Origin: Kluyvera sp036759925
Lineage (GTDB): Bacteria > Pseudomonadota > Gammaproteobacteria > Enterobacterales > Enterobacteriaceae
Direction: 5' to 3'
DNA length: 64,000 nt
Assembly (NCBI RefSeq): GCF_036759925.1
Contig: NZ_JAPKIB010000007.1
Location: 1 to 64,000 of the forward strand
A program made the translations under genes and the position numbers. Position 1 is the first letter of the stretch, and each line of letters starts with the position of its first letter. This document shows positions 34,708-43,186 of this stretch, piece after piece. A model generated the notes under the pieces. The model worked only from the letters and a program-made list of their open reading frames with translations, had not been told where the DNA came from and made no database searches.

Positions 34708-36894
34708 ATGAAAACAAAACTCTCCGTGCTGGCACTGGCGATAAGCACCGTGCTGCCTGCGGCCTACGCTGCAACCTCCGACGTTAAAACACCTCAGAAA
34801 AATCAGCCTGAAACGATAGTGGTTCAGGGCGTTGACGGTAGCGATTTCAAAGCCGGTGGCGAAGAACTGGTACCCGCTTACCTTGATGGACAAATTGCCC
34901 ACGGCGGTCGCCTGGGGATGCTCGGTGAGCAGAAGGCGATGGACGTGCCGTTCAACGTCATCGGCTACACCTCGAAGCTGGTGCAGGATCAACAGGCTAA
35001 AACCATTGCTGACGTGGTCAAAAACGACGCGGGCGTTCAGGCGGTGCAAGGCTACGGTAACTTTGCGGAAACCTACCGCATTCGTGGCCTGAAGCTAGAC
35101 GGTGATGATATGACCATGGGCGGGCTGTCAGGCGTGGTGCCGCGTCAGGTGGTCGACACGCAGATGCTGGAACGTGTTGAAGTCTTTAAAGGGGCGAACG
35201 CGCTGGTGAACGGTGCGGCAAGTTCCGGCGTGGGTGGGATGATTAACCTTGAGCCTAAACGCGCTGAAGACATACCGACTACGCGTATTGGCGTGGATTA
35301 TACCGGTGATTCGCAGGTTGGAGGCTCGCTCGATGTCGGCCGCCGCTTTGGTGATGAAAACCAGTTTGGCGCGCGCGTGAACGTGCTGCATCGTGAAGGT
35401 GAAACCCGCATCGAAAATGATAAACGTCGCACGACGCTCGCCTCTCTGGGGCTGGACTACCGCGGCGATCGCTTCCGGTCCTCCCTTGATTTCGGCTACC
35501 AGAAAAAGACCTTCCACGGCGGTGAGATGGGCGTTGGGTTCGCTGCGATAAGCGAGATCCCTGCGGTGCCGAGCAATACCAAAACTACCGGCCAGAAATG
35601 GGGCTACAGCGATATCGAAAACGAATTTGGCATGGTAAAAGCCGAATACGATCTCACCGATAACTGGACCACCTACGCCGGTCTTGGCGCACAGCATGCT
35701 CATGAAATAGGGATCTACGCGACGCCAAAACTGACCAATGTGAATGGCGATGCCACCGTAGGCCGTCTGGATACCAACCGTATTATCGATAGCTTCAGCG
35801 GCATGGGCGGCATCCGCGGTAATTTCGATACCGGCGTCGTATCCCATAAAGTGAATATCGGTTACTCCGCGCTGATGCGTAGCGATGCCACGGCCTGGCG
35901 TATGTCCAAAGCGGCGAATAACCCGACCACTAACATTTATGATAATAACGGCGTAGTGATGCCGGACTACTCATCAACGGGCGGCAACTACCACGACCCG
36001 CTGACGACAGCGCGTAACCGCACTCAGGGCTGGCTGTTCAGCGATACGCTAGGCTTCTTTGATGACAAGGTGCTGTTTACCGCCGCAGCGCGTAACCATA
36101 AGGTGGTGATTCGTAACTACAGCAACGCGACCGGGCTGGAAACCACAACATCACGCTTTACCGAAAGCCGCTGGATGCCAACCTTTGGTCTGGTCTACAA
36201 GCCATGGGAGTCGGTGTCGCTCTACGCGAACCACACCGAAGCGCTGCAGCCGGGCGGTAATGCGCCAAGCACGGCGAAAAACTTCGGCCAGAGCATCGGC
36301 ATTGCCCACTCGAAGCAGGATGAAGTGGGCGTGAAGGTTGACTACGAGCGCGTGGGTGGCTCTCTGGCGCTGTTCGAAATTAAGAAACCTTCAGGCGTGC
36401 TGAATAGCGACGGTTACTACGGCATGGATGGCGAACAGCGTAACCGTGGCCTGGAACTGAACGTCTTTGGCGAACCGGTGCTCGGCCTGCGTCTGACTGG
36501 TAGTACGCTGTGGATTGACCCAGAGATGACCAAAACGAAAGGGGGCCAGTACGATGGCAACGATGCGATTGGTGTCTCTCGCTTCTATGCTGTACTGGGC
36601 GCGGAATATGACATCAAACCGGTGGAAGGCTTAACGGCCACGGCGCGCGTGAACCATACTGGTTCGCAGTACGCGGATTCGGCCAATACCAAGAAGCTCG
36701 ACAGCTATACGACGCTGGATCTGGGTATGCGCTACCGCATGCATCTGAATCAGGAGCAGAACGATCTGGTCTGGCGAGTGGGCGTCACTAACGTGACGAA
36801 CGAAAAATACTGGTCCGGTGTCGATGACCTTGGCGTCTACCTCTACCAGGGTGAACCGCGTACCTTAAAAGTCTCGGTTAGCTACGACTTCTAA
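34708..36894 (+). CDS. TonB-dependent siderophore receptor
   Basis: 728-residue outer-membrane receptor. The signal peptide is cleaved after 'PAAYA' (residue 21), the TonB box 'ETIVV' is at 35-39 and the plug domain follows at about 65-190 ('AKTIADVVKNDAGVQAV', 'RIRGLKLDGDDMTMGG', 'VEVFKGANALVNG'). A 22-strand barrel ending in Phe ('LKVSVSYDF') completes it. Sequence class is the FcuA/FhuA-like xenosiderophore receptors. No siderophore synthesis or ABC uptake genes are adjacent, so it would rely on import systems elsewhere. GGGATGCTCTC precedes the ATG. Confidence 0.92.
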   Translation: MKTKLSVLALAISTVLPAAYAATSDVKTPQKNQPETIVVQGVDGSDFKAGGEELVPAYLDGQIAHGGRLGMLGEQKAMDVPFNVIGYTSKLVQDQQAKTIADVVKNDAGVQAVQGYGNFAETYRIRGLKLDGDDMTMGGLSGVVPRQVVDTQMLERVEVFKGANALVNGAASSGVGGMINLEPKRAEDIPTTRIGVDYTGDSQVGGSLDVGRRFGDENQFGARVNVLHREGETRIENDKRRTTLASLGLDYRGDRFRSSLDFGYQKKTFHGGEMGVGFAAISEIPAVPSNTKTTGQKWGYSDIENEFGMVKAEYDLTDNWTTYAGLGAQHAHEIGIYATPKLTNVNGDATVGRLDTNRIIDSFSGMGGIRGNFDTGVVSHKVNIGYSALMRSDATAWRMSKAANNPTTNIYDNNGVVMPDYSSTGGNYHDPLTTARNRTQGWLFSDTLGFFDDKVLFTAAARNHKVVIRNYSNATGLETTTSRFTESRWMPTFGLVYKPWESVSLYANHTEALQPGGNAPSTAKNFGQSIGIAHSKQDEVGVKVDYERVGGSLALFEIKKPSGVLNSDGYYGMDGEQRNRGLELNVFGEPVLGLRLTGSTLWIDPEMTKTKGGQYDGNDAIGVSRFYAVLGAEYDIKPVEGLTATARVNHTGSQYADSANTKKLDSYTTLDLGMRYRMHLNQEQNDLVWRVGVTNVTNEKYWSGVDDLGVYLYQGEPRTLKVSVSYDF

Positions 36895-36918
36895 GTCATT
36901 GCTAAAATAGGGTTATTG

Positions 36919-36949
36919 CCCCGAAGACGCGTGCGTTTCGGGGCTTTTT
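36919..36949 (+). terminator. Terminator of the TonB receptor gene
   Basis: CCCCGAA (36919-36925) pairs with TTCGGGG (36937-36943), followed by CTTTTT. It is a clear intrinsic terminator 25 bases after the stop. Confidence 0.9.
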
Positions 36950-37038
36950 ACATCTGGGGAGCCGGTGCTGATGGCCTTGCGGCAAGCGGCGCTAAGTGTT
37001 AAAAGGTGCCCCTTCATAAAAATGCTAAGGGGTTAGAC

Positions 37039-38430
37039 GTGAAAAACGCGTCAGCAGCATCCAGCCAGAATCAACCGGATGCATCGTCGGATAATAGCCC
37101 GACGCTTCACCGCGGATTACAGAACCGCCATATTCAATTAATCGCCCTCGGGGGTGCCATCGGCACTGGTCTGTTCCTCGGCATTGGCCCGGCCATTCAA
37201 ATGGCAGGCCCGGCGGTCGTGCTGGGTTACGCCATCGCCGGCGTTATCGCTTTTCTGATCATGCGCCAGCTTGGCGAGATGGTGGTGGAAGAGCCAGTAT
37301 CCGGCTCATTCGCCCATTTTGCTTATAAATACTGGGGGCCGTTCGCCGGATTTCTCTCTGGCTGGAACTACTGGGTCATGTTCGTGCTGGTGGGCATGGC
37401 AGAACTGACCGCCGCCGGGATCTATATGCAATATTGGCTGCCGCACGTTCCAACCTGGATCTGGGCGGCGGGCTTCTTTGTGCTGATTAACGCCGTGAAC
37501 CTGGTCAACGTGCGCCTGTACGGCGAGACCGAGTTCTGGTTTGCGCTGATTAAAGTGCTGGCGATTATCGGCATGATTGGCTTCGGTATCTGGATGCTGA
37601 CGACCGGCAACGGCGGCGAGCATGCCAGTATTGATAATCTCTGGCGTGACGGCGGCTTCCTCGCCACCGGCTGGAAAGGGCTGATTCTGTCGCTGGCGGT
37701 GATCATGTTCTCCTTCGGCGGGCTGGAGCTTATCGGGATTACGGCGGCGGAAGCGCGTAGCCCGGAGACCACGATCCCGAAAGCGGTTAACCAGGTGGTG
37801 TACCGTATTTTGCTGTTCTATATCGGCTCGCTGATTGTGCTACTGGCGCTCTACCCGTGGCAGGGTATTCAGTCTGACAGCAGCCCGTTTGTGATGATTT
37901 TCCACAATCTTGACAGTAACGTGGTGGCATCGGCGCTGAATTTCGTCATTCTGGTGGCCTCGCTGTCGGTCTACAACAGCGGCGTTTACTCCAACAGCCG
38001 CATGCTGTTTGGCCTCTCCGTGCAGGGGAATGCTCCGCGCTTTCTGACCAAAGTGAGCAAACGCGGCGTGCCGGTGAACTCACTGCTGCTCTCCGGGGCT
38101 ATCACCTCGCTGGTGGTGCTGGTCAACTATCTGCTGCCGCAAAAAGCCTTTGGCCTGCTGATGGCGCTGGTGGTGGCAACGCTGCTGCTGAACTGGATCA
38201 TGATCTGCATGGCGCACCTCAAGTTCCGCGCCGCCATGCGCCGTAAAGGTCGTGAAGCGAAGTTCAAAGCGCTATGGGCGCCGGCCAGCAACTACGTATG
38301 TATCGCCTTCCTGCTGATGATCCTCGTGCTGATGTGCACCATGGACGGCATGCGCCTGTCGGCGATTCTGCTGCCAGTGTGGGTGCTGTTCCTGTTCGTT
38401 GCCTTCAAAACCTTGCGCCGCAAAGCGTAA
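37039..38430 (+). CDS. pheP: Phenylalanine-specific permease
   Basis: Proton-driven phenylalanine importer of the amino acid/polyamine/organocation superfamily with 12 transmembrane helices in the inner membrane. 'RHIQLIALGGAIGTGLFLG' is the family consensus in helix 1. I chose GTG 37039 (AAGGGG 6 bases upstream), giving 463 residues and the E. coli-like N-terminus 'KNAS'; an ATG at 37006 has no ribosome site. It is very close to E. coli PheP throughout. In E. coli mscM follows; here about 7.5 kb of extra genes are inserted. Confidence 0.97.
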   Translation: MKNASAASSQNQPDASSDNSPTLHRGLQNRHIQLIALGGAIGTGLFLGIGPAIQMAGPAVVLGYAIAGVIAFLIMRQLGEMVVEEPVSGSFAHFAYKYWGPFAGFLSGWNYWVMFVLVGMAELTAAGIYMQYWLPHVPTWIWAAGFFVLINAVNLVNVRLYGETEFWFALIKVLAIIGMIGFGIWMLTTGNGGEHASIDNLWRDGGFLATGWKGLILSLAVIMFSFGGLELIGITAAEARSPETTIPKAVNQVVYRILLFYIGSLIVLLALYPWQGIQSDSSPFVMIFHNLDSNVVASALNFVILVASLSVYNSGVYSNSRMLFGLSVQGNAPRFLTKVSKRGVPVNSLLLSGAITSLVVLVNYLLPQKAFGLLMALVVATLLLNWIMICMAHLKFRAAMRRKGREAKFKALWAPASNYVCIAFLLMILVLMCTMDGMRLSAILLPVWVLFLFVAFKTLRRKA

Positions 38431-38433
38431 GTT

Positions 38434-38464
38434 TTCCCGCCCGGGCGAGCGCATGCGACCCCGG
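38434..38464. repeat. Degenerate REP unit after pheP
   Basis: 'cccgcccgggcgagcgcatg...gaccccggga' resembles one arm of the local BIME family. No inverted partner. Confidence 0.6.
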
Positions 38465-38580
38465 GAATGCACCGCCCATTTCTGTCGTGTTCATATCCCC
38501 CAGCGATTCCCTTCCGACAGCCGCCTGTTTTTTAATCGTGACGCCTCTCCCAAATTGACAACGGCAGACGGGATCTTCTT

Positions 38581-38630
38581 TTTGTAATCGATTACTTTTC
38601 TCCTGAGTTAGTTTTGTAATCGATTACTTT
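38581..38630 (+). promoter_or_regulatory. Twin LacI-family operators upstream of the NHS-transporter operon
   Basis: The 12-base palindrome GTAATCGATTAC occurs twice, at 38584-38595 and 38616-38627. Both copies sit in the larger identical context TTTTGTAATCGATTACTTTT. The centres are 32 bases apart, about three helical turns, so two dimers could bind the same face. The central CG pair is typical of LacI-family sites. A TTGACA at 38555-38560 may be the -35. The likely binder is the LacI protein encoded at 42158. Confidence 0.85.
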
Positions 38631-38643
38631 TGAGGGTGAAAAC

Positions 38644-39885
38644 ATGGTGTCTACAACGGAAAGTCGTGTCGAAAGCGGCGTACAGCACCGGCTGTTAGTC
38701 CCGCGCCTGTCGTTAATGATGTTTATGCAGTTTTTTATCTGGGGAAGCTGGTCGGTGACGCTTGGGCTGGTGATGACCCAGTACAACATGTCGCTGCTGA
38801 TTGGCGATGCCTTCTCGGCGGGGCCAATTGCCTCGATCCTGTCGCCGTTCGTCCTCGGCATGCTGGTTGACCGCTTCTTCCCGTCGCAAAAGGTGATGGC
38901 GGTGATGCACCTGCTCGGCGCGGCGATTCTGTGGTTTGTGCCGCAGGCGCTGGTGGCGGAAAACGGCGCGCTGCTGATTGCGCTGCTGTTCGGCTACACG
39001 CTGTGCTACATGCCAACGCTGGCGCTGACCAACAACATCGCGTTCCACAGTCTGACCAATATTGACAAAACCTTCCCGGTGGTACGTGTGTTCGGCACCA
39101 TTGGCTGGATTGTTGCCGGGATCTTCATCGGTGTGACCGGTATCTCCGACACTACCGGTATCTTCACGTTGGCGGCGCTGTGCTCGGTGGTGCTGGCGGT
39201 CTATAGCCTCACGTTGCCGCACACGCCAGCACCGGCGAAAGGGCAGCCGCTTAAGCTACGCGACCTGTTCTGTGCCGACGCTTTTGCGTTACTGAAAACC
39301 CGTCACTTCCTGGTGTTTGCCGTCTGCGCCACGCTGATTTCTGTCCCGCTCGGCACCTACTACGCCTACACCGCCTCGTTCCTGGCGGACGCGGGCGTGG
39401 CGGATGTCAGTACCGCCATGTCCTTCGGCCAGATGTCGGAAATCTTCTTCATGCTGATTATTCCGCTGCTGTTCCGCCGCCTGGGCGTGAAGTACATGCT
39501 GCTCATCGGCATGCTGGCGTGGTTTGTGCGCTATATGTTCTTTGCGCTGGGCATCAACGAAGAGACGCGCTTCCTGCTGTACCTCGGCATCCTGCTGCAT
39601 GGTGTCTGCTATGACTTCTTCTTCGTGGTGGGCTTTATCTACACCGACCGCGTGGCGGGCGAAAAGGTGAAAGGGCAGGCGCAGAGCATGGTGGTGATGT
39701 TCACCTACGGTATCGGCATGCTGCTGGGCTCGCAGATTTCCGGCTCGCTCTACAACCATCTGGTTGCCGGGCAAACCATTCCGGCAGCCTGGGTAAACTT
39801 CTGGTGGATCCCGGCGGTGGCCGCGGTGGTTATTGCACTGATTTTCCTTGTCTCGTTCAAATATAACGAGAAAGCGCAGGCGTAA
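38644..39885 (+). CDS. Nucleoside:H+ symporter (NHS)-family MFS transporter
   Basis: 413-residue inner-membrane transporter with 12 predicted helices, related to NupG, XapB and YegT. Visible NHS features are 'FMQFFIWGSWSVTLGLVM' at the start, 'LTNIDKTFPVVRVFGTIGWI' (in part) and 'FIYTDRVAGEKVKGQAQSM' (in part). Members import nucleosides, but several are found in sugar or glycoside clusters. It is the first gene of the 38644-42082 operon, immediately behind the twin operators, with TTGAGGG before the ATG. The substrate is not predictable from sequence alone. Confidence 0.9.
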   Translation: MVSTTESRVESGVQHRLLVPRLSLMMFMQFFIWGSWSVTLGLVMTQYNMSLLIGDAFSAGPIASILSPFVLGMLVDRFFPSQKVMAVMHLLGAAILWFVPQALVAENGALLIALLFGYTLCYMPTLALTNNIAFHSLTNIDKTFPVVRVFGTIGWIVAGIFIGVTGISDTTGIFTLAALCSVVLAVYSLTLPHTPAPAKGQPLKLRDLFCADAFALLKTRHFLVFAVCATLISVPLGTYYAYTASFLADAGVADVSTAMSFGQMSEIFFMLIIPLLFRRLGVKYMLLIGMLAWFVRYMFFALGINEETRFLLYLGILLHGVCYDFFFVVGFIYTDRVAGEKVKGQAQSMVVMFTYGIGMLLGSQISGSLYNHLVAGQTIPAAWVNFWWIPAVAAVVIALIFLVSFKYNEKAQA

Positions 39886-39905
39886 TTTTTTTGAAAGGAG
39901 GGGGT

Positions 39906-40934
39906 ATGAAAACCATCAAGGGACCGGGTATTTTTCTGGCGCAGTTTATTGGCGCAGAGCCGCCGTTTAATACGCTCGATGGGCTAGCTGAATGGGCCGC
40001 AGGGCTGGGGTTTAAGGCGCTACAGCTGCCGTGCAACCATCCGGCAATTTTTGACTTACAGCAGGCGGCGACCAGCCAGACTTACTGTGACGACATCACC
40101 GGAAGGCTTGCCGAGCGTGGGCTGGTCATTAGCGAACTCTCTACGCACCTGGAAGGCCAGCTGGTAGCCGTGAACTCGGCCTACGACAGCGCGTTTGACG
40201 CTTTTGCCCCAGCGGCGCTACGCGGTAACCCGGCGGCGCGTCAGCAGTGGGCGGTTGAGAGCGTGAAAAATGCGGCGCGAGCGTCGGCGCGTCTGGGTCT
40301 GAAGGCGCATGCCACCTTCTCCGGGGCGCTGGCGTGGCCTTACTTCTACCCGTGGCCGCCGCATAACGCGCTGCTGCTGGACGAGGCGTTTAACGAACTG
40401 GCTAGCCGCTGGCGGCCAATCCTGGACTGCTTTGACGAGCATGGTGTCGATCTGTGCTACGAAATTCACCCCGGTGAAGACCTGCACGACGGTGTGACCT
40501 TCGAGCGTTTCCTGGCGAAGGTGGATAACCACCCGCGCTGCCACATGCTCTACGACCCGAGCCATCTGCACCTACAGAATATCGACTACCTGGCGTATCT
40601 CGATATCTACCATTCGCGCATTCGGGCGTTCCACGTTAAGGACGCGGAGTTCGAGCGCAACGGGCGCAGCGGCGTCTACGGCGGTTATCAGAACTGGCTG
40701 GAGCGTGCCGGGCGTTTTCGCTCGCTCGGCGACGGCGATATCGATTTTAAAAAGATTTTCAGCAAACTCAGCCAGTACGATTTTGATGGCTGGGCGGTGA
40801 TGGAGTGGGAGTGCTGCCTGAAGGACGCGCAGACCGGGGCGCGCGAAGGCAGCGAATTTATCAAACGGCATATCATTCCCGTATCCGCCCGGGCCTTTGA
40901 TGACTTTGCCGCGGGCAGCGAGGTACGCGGATGA
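39906..40934 (+). CDS. Sugar isomerase/epimerase-like TIM-barrel protein
   Basis: 342 residues of the xylose-isomerase-like TIM-barrel superfamily (AP_endonuc_2 fold). Probable metal ligands appear in 'LCYEIHPGEDLHDG' (Glu/His), 'MLYDPSHLHLQNID' (Asp/His), 'AFHVKDAEF' (His/Asp) and 'AVMEWECC' (Glu). AGGAGGGGG precedes the ATG. It overlaps the dehydrogenase gene by 4 bases. Homologues such as IolE, IolH and YcjR isomerise, dehydrate or epimerise keto-sugars or keto-glycosides together with a Gfo/Idh partner. Confidence 0.88.
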   Translation: MKTIKGPGIFLAQFIGAEPPFNTLDGLAEWAAGLGFKALQLPCNHPAIFDLQQAATSQTYCDDITGRLAERGLVISELSTHLEGQLVAVNSAYDSAFDAFAPAALRGNPAARQQWAVESVKNAARASARLGLKAHATFSGALAWPYFYPWPPHNALLLDEAFNELASRWRPILDCFDEHGVDLCYEIHPGEDLHDGVTFERFLAKVDNHPRCHMLYDPSHLHLQNIDYLAYLDIYHSRIRAFHVKDAEFERNGRSGVYGGYQNWLERAGRFRSLGDGDIDFKKIFSKLSQYDFDGWAVMEWECCLKDAQTGAREGSEFIKRHIIPVSARAFDDFAAGSEVRG

Positions 40935-42082
40935 TTCAGGTCGGTATTGTTGGCTCAGGTTTTATTGGCCCGGCGCATATTGAAGCGCTGCGCCGCCTGG
41001 GGTTTGTTGAGGTGGTGGCGCTGTGCGACGCTTCGCTGGAGCAGGCGCAGGAGAAAGCGCGACAGCTTAATATTCCGCACGCTTATGGCGACGTTGATGC
41101 ACTTTTGGCGCACCCTGGGTTACAGGTGGTGCATAACTGCACCCCGAACTTTTTACATGCCGAGGTGAACCGGAAGATCCTGCGGGCGGGGAAACATGTC
41201 TTCTCTGAAAAACCGTTATGTATGACCTCCGATGAGGCGCGCGAGCTGGTTAAGATGGCGCAAGCAGCGGGCGTGGTGCACGGCGTGAGCTTCGTCTATC
41301 GCCAGTTTGCCATGGTGCAGCAGGCGGCGAGCATGATGCGTGACGGCAGTGCCGGGCGGCTTTTCTCCGCCTACGGTGGCTACCATCAGGACTGGATGCT
41401 GCTGGAAAACGACTTCAACTGGCGCGTGGACGCGCAGCAGGGCGGGGTTTCCCGGGCGGTGGCCGATATTGGCTCGCACTGGTGCGATACGGTGCAGTTT
41501 GTCACCGGGCGGCGCATCGTCGAGGTGATGGCCGACCTCGCGATCGTCTGGCCGACGCGCAAAGCCAGCCTCGGGTCGCAGGCAACCTTCAGCGATCAGC
41601 CTGATTCCTCCGGATACCAGGACGTGCCGGTAACCACCGAAGACGCGGGGTCGGTGCTGTTCCGCTTTGACGACGGTAGCAAAGGCTGTTTTAGCGTCTC
41701 GCAGGTGAGCGCGGGGCGCAAAAACCGCCTCCACTTTGATATCAACGCCAGTGCCTGCTCACTGGCCTGGGATCAGGAAACGCCGCAGCAGCTGTGGATT
41801 GGCCACCGCAGCCAGCCCAACCAGTTGCTGAGCGATGACCCCAGTCTGTTGAACCGCGACGTCGCCGGGCAGGCGCACTTCCCCGGTGGGCACAACGAAG
41901 GCTGGCCGGACGCGTTTAAAAACATGATGCTCAATTTCTACCAGGCGGTGCGTGCAGGGAGGATGCCGCAGGAGCATGAGCGCCGCTTTGCGTCGTTCAG
42001 CGAGGGGGAGAACGTGATGTATCTCATTGACGCTATTGTGAAAAGCCATCAGCAGCGGCGCTGGGTCAGCGTCGAACAATAA
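40931..42082 (+). CDS. Gfo/Idh/MocA-family oxidoreductase
   Basis: 383-residue NAD(P)-dependent dehydrogenase. The N-terminal Rossmann domain starts 'VGIVGSGFIGPAHIEAL', and the conserved 'HVFSEKPLCMT' carries the catalytic EKP lysine near 97. The substrate-domain motif 'DIGSHWCDTVQF' carries a conserved Asp and His. The ATG overlaps the stop of the isomerase gene (ATGA), so both enzymes are made together. Likely it oxidises a sugar or glycoside hydroxyl to a keto intermediate handled by the isomerase; that is inference from family and context. Confidence 0.9.
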   Translation: MIQVGIVGSGFIGPAHIEALRRLGFVEVVALCDASLEQAQEKARQLNIPHAYGDVDALLAHPGLQVVHNCTPNFLHAEVNRKILRAGKHVFSEKPLCMTSDEARELVKMAQAAGVVHGVSFVYRQFAMVQQAASMMRDGSAGRLFSAYGGYHQDWMLLENDFNWRVDAQQGGVSRAVADIGSHWCDTVQFVTGRRIVEVMADLAIVWPTRKASLGSQATFSDQPDSSGYQDVPVTTEDAGSVLFRFDDGSKGCFSVSQVSAGRKNRLHFDINASACSLAWDQETPQQLWIGHRSQPNQLLSDDPSLLNRDVAGQAHFPGGHNEGWPDAFKNMMLNFYQAVRAGRMPQEHERRFASFSEGENVMYLIDAIVKSHQQRRWVSVEQ

Positions 42083-42088
42083 CTGTGC

Positions 42089-42112
42089 GCCCGGTACGCC
42101 GGGCCCGTTTTT
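42089..42112 (+). terminator. Terminator of the NHS/TIM/Gfo operon
   Basis: GCCCGG (42089-42094) and CCGGGC (42099-42104) with a 4-base loop, followed by CCG and TTTTT. It ends the operon 7 bases after the dehydrogenase stop and separates it from the LacI gene. Confidence 0.75.
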
Positions 42113-42157
42113 ATGGTAGCCTGCACGCAAAGCGTTAATTGCAGGGAACGGCATAGC

Positions 42158-43138
42158 ATGTCAATTCAGAAAATCGCCCAGTTGGCGGGCGTGTCGGTAG
42201 CCACCGTATCGCGGGTGTTGAACAACAGCGAAACGGTGAAAGCGAAGAACCGCGAGCGGGTGCTTCAGGCTATCAAAGAGAGTAACTATCAACCGAACCT
42301 GCTGGCGCGCCAGCTGCGCACGGCGCGTAGCTCGATGATCCTGGTGATGGTGTCAAACATCGCCAACCCGTTCTGTGCGGAAGTGGTAAAGGGCATTGAA
42401 GAGGAAGCGGAGAAAAACGGCTATCGCATTCTGCTGTGTAATTCCGGCTCTGATATCGAACGTTCGAAGTCTGGCCTGCGTCTGCTGACCGGCAAGATGG
42501 TGGACGGCATTATCACCATGGATGCGTTTGCTCGCTTGCCGGAACTGACCACGGTGATTGGCGACGCGCCGTGGGTGCAGTGTGCCGAATATGCCGATGC
42601 GGGGGACGTTTCCTGCGTGGGTATTAACGACGTTGATGCGGCCCAGCATGCGGTAGGCTATCTGGCGGCGCAGGGGCATCAACGTATTGCTCTGATTAAC
42701 CATGATTTAAGCTATAAATATGCCCGCCTGCGTGAGCAGGGCTATCAGGACGTGCGGCAACAGCAGGGGCTCGGTTTCGTGGCGGTGGAATATGCCGACG
42801 ATCTCAGCGCGGCGGCGGGCAAGGCGGCGATGAAAAACCTGCTGGCGATGAACCCGCGCCCGGATGCGGTGTTTGCCATCTCGGATTCACTGGCAGCAGG
42901 CGCTATTCGTGCCATCGAGCAGGCTGGACTGCGCGTACCGGAAGATATCGCCGTGGTGGGTTTCGACGGCACGGAGCTGGCGGAAATGGTCTCGCCGCAG
43001 CTCACCACCGTGCAGCAACCCTCAAGGGAGATTGGCGCTAAAGCGGTCACGTTGCTGCTCAATAAAATCGATAACCCGGACGTTGCCCCGGAACGGGTGA
43101 TGCTGGAGTGGCGTTTTATTCCTCGCGCCAGTGCCTGA
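42158..43138 (+). CDS. LacI-family transcriptional repressor
   Basis: 326 residues. The N-terminal HTH is 'IQKIAQLAGVSVATVSRVLN' with the hinge 'NLLARQLRTARS', followed by a two-lobed periplasmic-binding-like effector domain with 'AIVVGFDG'-type ending ('EDIAVVGFDGTELAEMVSPQLTTV', in part). The start at 42158 has AGGGAA upstream. It stands just downstream of the NHS/TIM/Gfo operon with its own transcript. The twin GTAATCGATTAC operators are its most likely target and the operon's substrate or product its likely inducer. Confidence 0.92.
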   Translation: MSIQKIAQLAGVSVATVSRVLNNSETVKAKNRERVLQAIKESNYQPNLLARQLRTARSSMILVMVSNIANPFCAEVVKGIEEEAEKNGYRILLCNSGSDIERSKSGLRLLTGKMVDGIITMDAFARLPELTTVIGDAPWVQCAEYADAGDVSCVGINDVDAAQHAVGYLAAQGHQRIALINHDLSYKYARLREQGYQDVRQQQGLGFVAVEYADDLSAAAGKAAMKNLLAMNPRPDAVFAISDSLAAGAIRAIEQAGLRVPEDIAVVGFDGTELAEMVSPQLTTVQQPSREIGAKAVTLLLNKIDNPDVAPERVMLEWRFIPRASA

Positions 43139-43146
43139 TATTAGCG

Positions 43147-43178
43147 TTGCCGGATGGCGTTTCGCCGCCATCCGGCAA
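43147..43178. repeat. REP palindrome between the LacI and DMT genes
   Basis: Perfect 13-base arms TTGCCGGATGGCG (43147-43159) and complement (43166-43178) with a 6-base loop. It is a classical enterobacterial REP between convergent genes and may serve as terminator for both. Confidence 0.85.
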
Positions 43179-43186
43179 TGTTTCTC

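Noticed and set aside
30528..37000. Prophage at argU
   Set aside because: No integrase, phage structural genes or duplicated attachment sequence seen.
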